Below, one piece after another: positions 63,378 through 64,000 of a stretch of DNA of 64,000 bases. The position numbers and the translations under genes were made by a program. This stretch comes from Sphingomonas sp. 7/4-4 (lineage in GTDB: Bacteria > Pseudomonadota > Alphaproteobacteria > Sphingomonadales > Sphingomonadaceae), in contig NZ_CP115960.1 in the NCBI RefSeq assembly GCF_027941955.1, positions 3,054,501-3,118,500 of the forward strand, given 5' to 3'. Each line of letters opens with the position of its first letter. The first letter of the stretch is position 1. The notes under the pieces were generated by a model, which ran no database searches, was not told the origin of the DNA, and saw only the letters and a list, made by a program, of their open reading frames with translations.

Positions 63378-64000
63378 TTAAGCTGGTAGCCCCTGGCGCC
63401 CCACCCAGTGCAAGGACGAGCCGTTGCGGCGGAGCCATTCGCGGGCAGGGCCAGGATCGGCTTCGTAGAGTTCGGCGACCAGCCGGTGGAAGACCGGCGA
63501 ATGATTCATGTGGATGCGGTGCGCGACTTCGTGCGCGACGGTCGCGCGGCGGACGAAATCGGGCGCGAGAATCAGCCGCCAGCTGTAGCGGATCGCGCCC
63601 GACGAGGCGCAGCTTCCCCAGCGGCCGCGCGGATCCCCCACCGACACGCGCGTGACGATAACGCCTGCCCGCGCGGCATATTCGGCGGTCTCGGCGCTGA
63701 GCACGCGCAGCGCTTCGGCGCGCAGCCAGCGCTCGACGCGGCGCTCGAGCCCCTCACGCGGACCGCCGCAGATCAACCGGTCGCTCTCCAGCTTCGGAGT
63801 GCGCGGCGCAGAGGGTGCGGAGACGATCTCGATCTCGCGGCCGGCCAGCGGAAAATACGCGCCCGGCGCCAGCGGCCGCATTTCGGGAAGCCGCGCCTGC
63901 TGAGCGGCGATCCACCCGCTCTGCGCCTCGGCCCAGGCGAGCCCCTTCTTGAGCGACGCCCGCGGCGGCAGCGTCAGCCGGATCCGTCCGTCGCGCGGAT
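63378..64000 (-). CDS. YgjP-like M48 metallopeptidase, incomplete at window end
   Basis: The frame is open to base 64000, so the N-terminus is missing (at least 206 residues present). The zinc-peptidase motif VAHEVAHRIHMNHSPVFH (H-E-x-x-H and a downstream ligand) and GRWGSCASSGAIRYSWRL are conserved in the DUF45/YgjP family of probable zinc-dependent proteases. The role is unknown. The gene converges on the PBP gene. Confidence 0.9.
   Translation of the reverse strand, partial: PRDGRIRLTLPPRASLKKGLAWAEAQSGWIAAQQARLPEMRPLAPGAYFPLAGREIEIVSAPSAPRTPKLESDRLICGGPREGLERRVERWLRAEALRVLSAETAEYAARAGVIVTRVSVGDPRGRWGSCASSGAIRYSWRLILAPDFVRRATVAHEVAHRIHMNHSPVFHRLVAELYEADPGPAREWLRRNGSSLHWVGRQGLPA

Overview
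The window looks like a chromosomal segment of a high-GC alphaproteobacterium of the Sphingomonas type. This is inferred from gene content: a RibB-X fusion, a class I lysyl-tRNA synthetase, COQ9, carotenoid hydroxylase CrtZ, many TTG/GTG starts and ATGA-type overlaps. No rRNA, transposase, phage or CRISPR array was seen. Most of the window is dense housekeeping DNA; AT-richer islands carry a DUF3800 gene (33.2-34.0 kb) and a HigBA toxin-antitoxin pair (48.8-49.6 kb).

Layout. 0-7.3 kb: partial amine oxidase, HxlR regulator, FMN reductase, the metX-GNAT-metW-pirin operon, ssb and small genes. 7.6-14.7 kb: a complete RNA-repair locus. 14.9-20.3 kb: feoBA, COQ9, a DMT exporter, Old Yellow Enzyme. 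20.3-27 kb: ribD-ribE-ribBX-ribH, tonB, gltX, prs. 27-41.5 kb: transporters, a CDC48-type ATPase, LysR regulator, a candidate small RNA, DUF3800, cyclophilin, mgtE, msrA, an aspartate aminotransferase, a pabB-pabC fusion. 41.6-44.6 kb: rpmF-plsX-fabH-ihfA-merR. 44.6-50.3 kb: SixA phosphatase, a DinG-like helicase, higBA. 50.4-64 kb: LysRS, nhaA, MFS, HNH nuclease, PhyH oxygenase, etfBA, sucC, crtZ, msrB, a class A PBP and a YgjP-like peptidase cut by the window end.

The most interesting part is the RNA-repair locus. RtcR (a CARF-domain sigma-54 activator) is divergent from a minus-strand operon with a good -24/-12 promoter (12986-13000). The predicted transcript carries, in order, a proline-type tRNA with an aberrant D-loop, a Ro60 homologue (rsr), four tandem Y-RNA-like genes, rtcB, a predicted nucleotidyltransferase and rtcA. 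Each of the four RNAs is closed by complementary ends and shares 5' and 3' motifs, but each carries a different tRNA-mimicking core, apparently circularly permuted tRNAs opened at different points. This looks like an expanded set of Ro-bound tRNA mimics inside an rsr-yrl-rtcBA operon.

About 26 single-base frameshifts, most of them one-base losses in short homopolymers, interrupt otherwise well-conserved genes, including essential ones (gltX, prs, plsX, ribE). I read these as sequence errors. The affected genes are annotated across the break and the position of each break is given.
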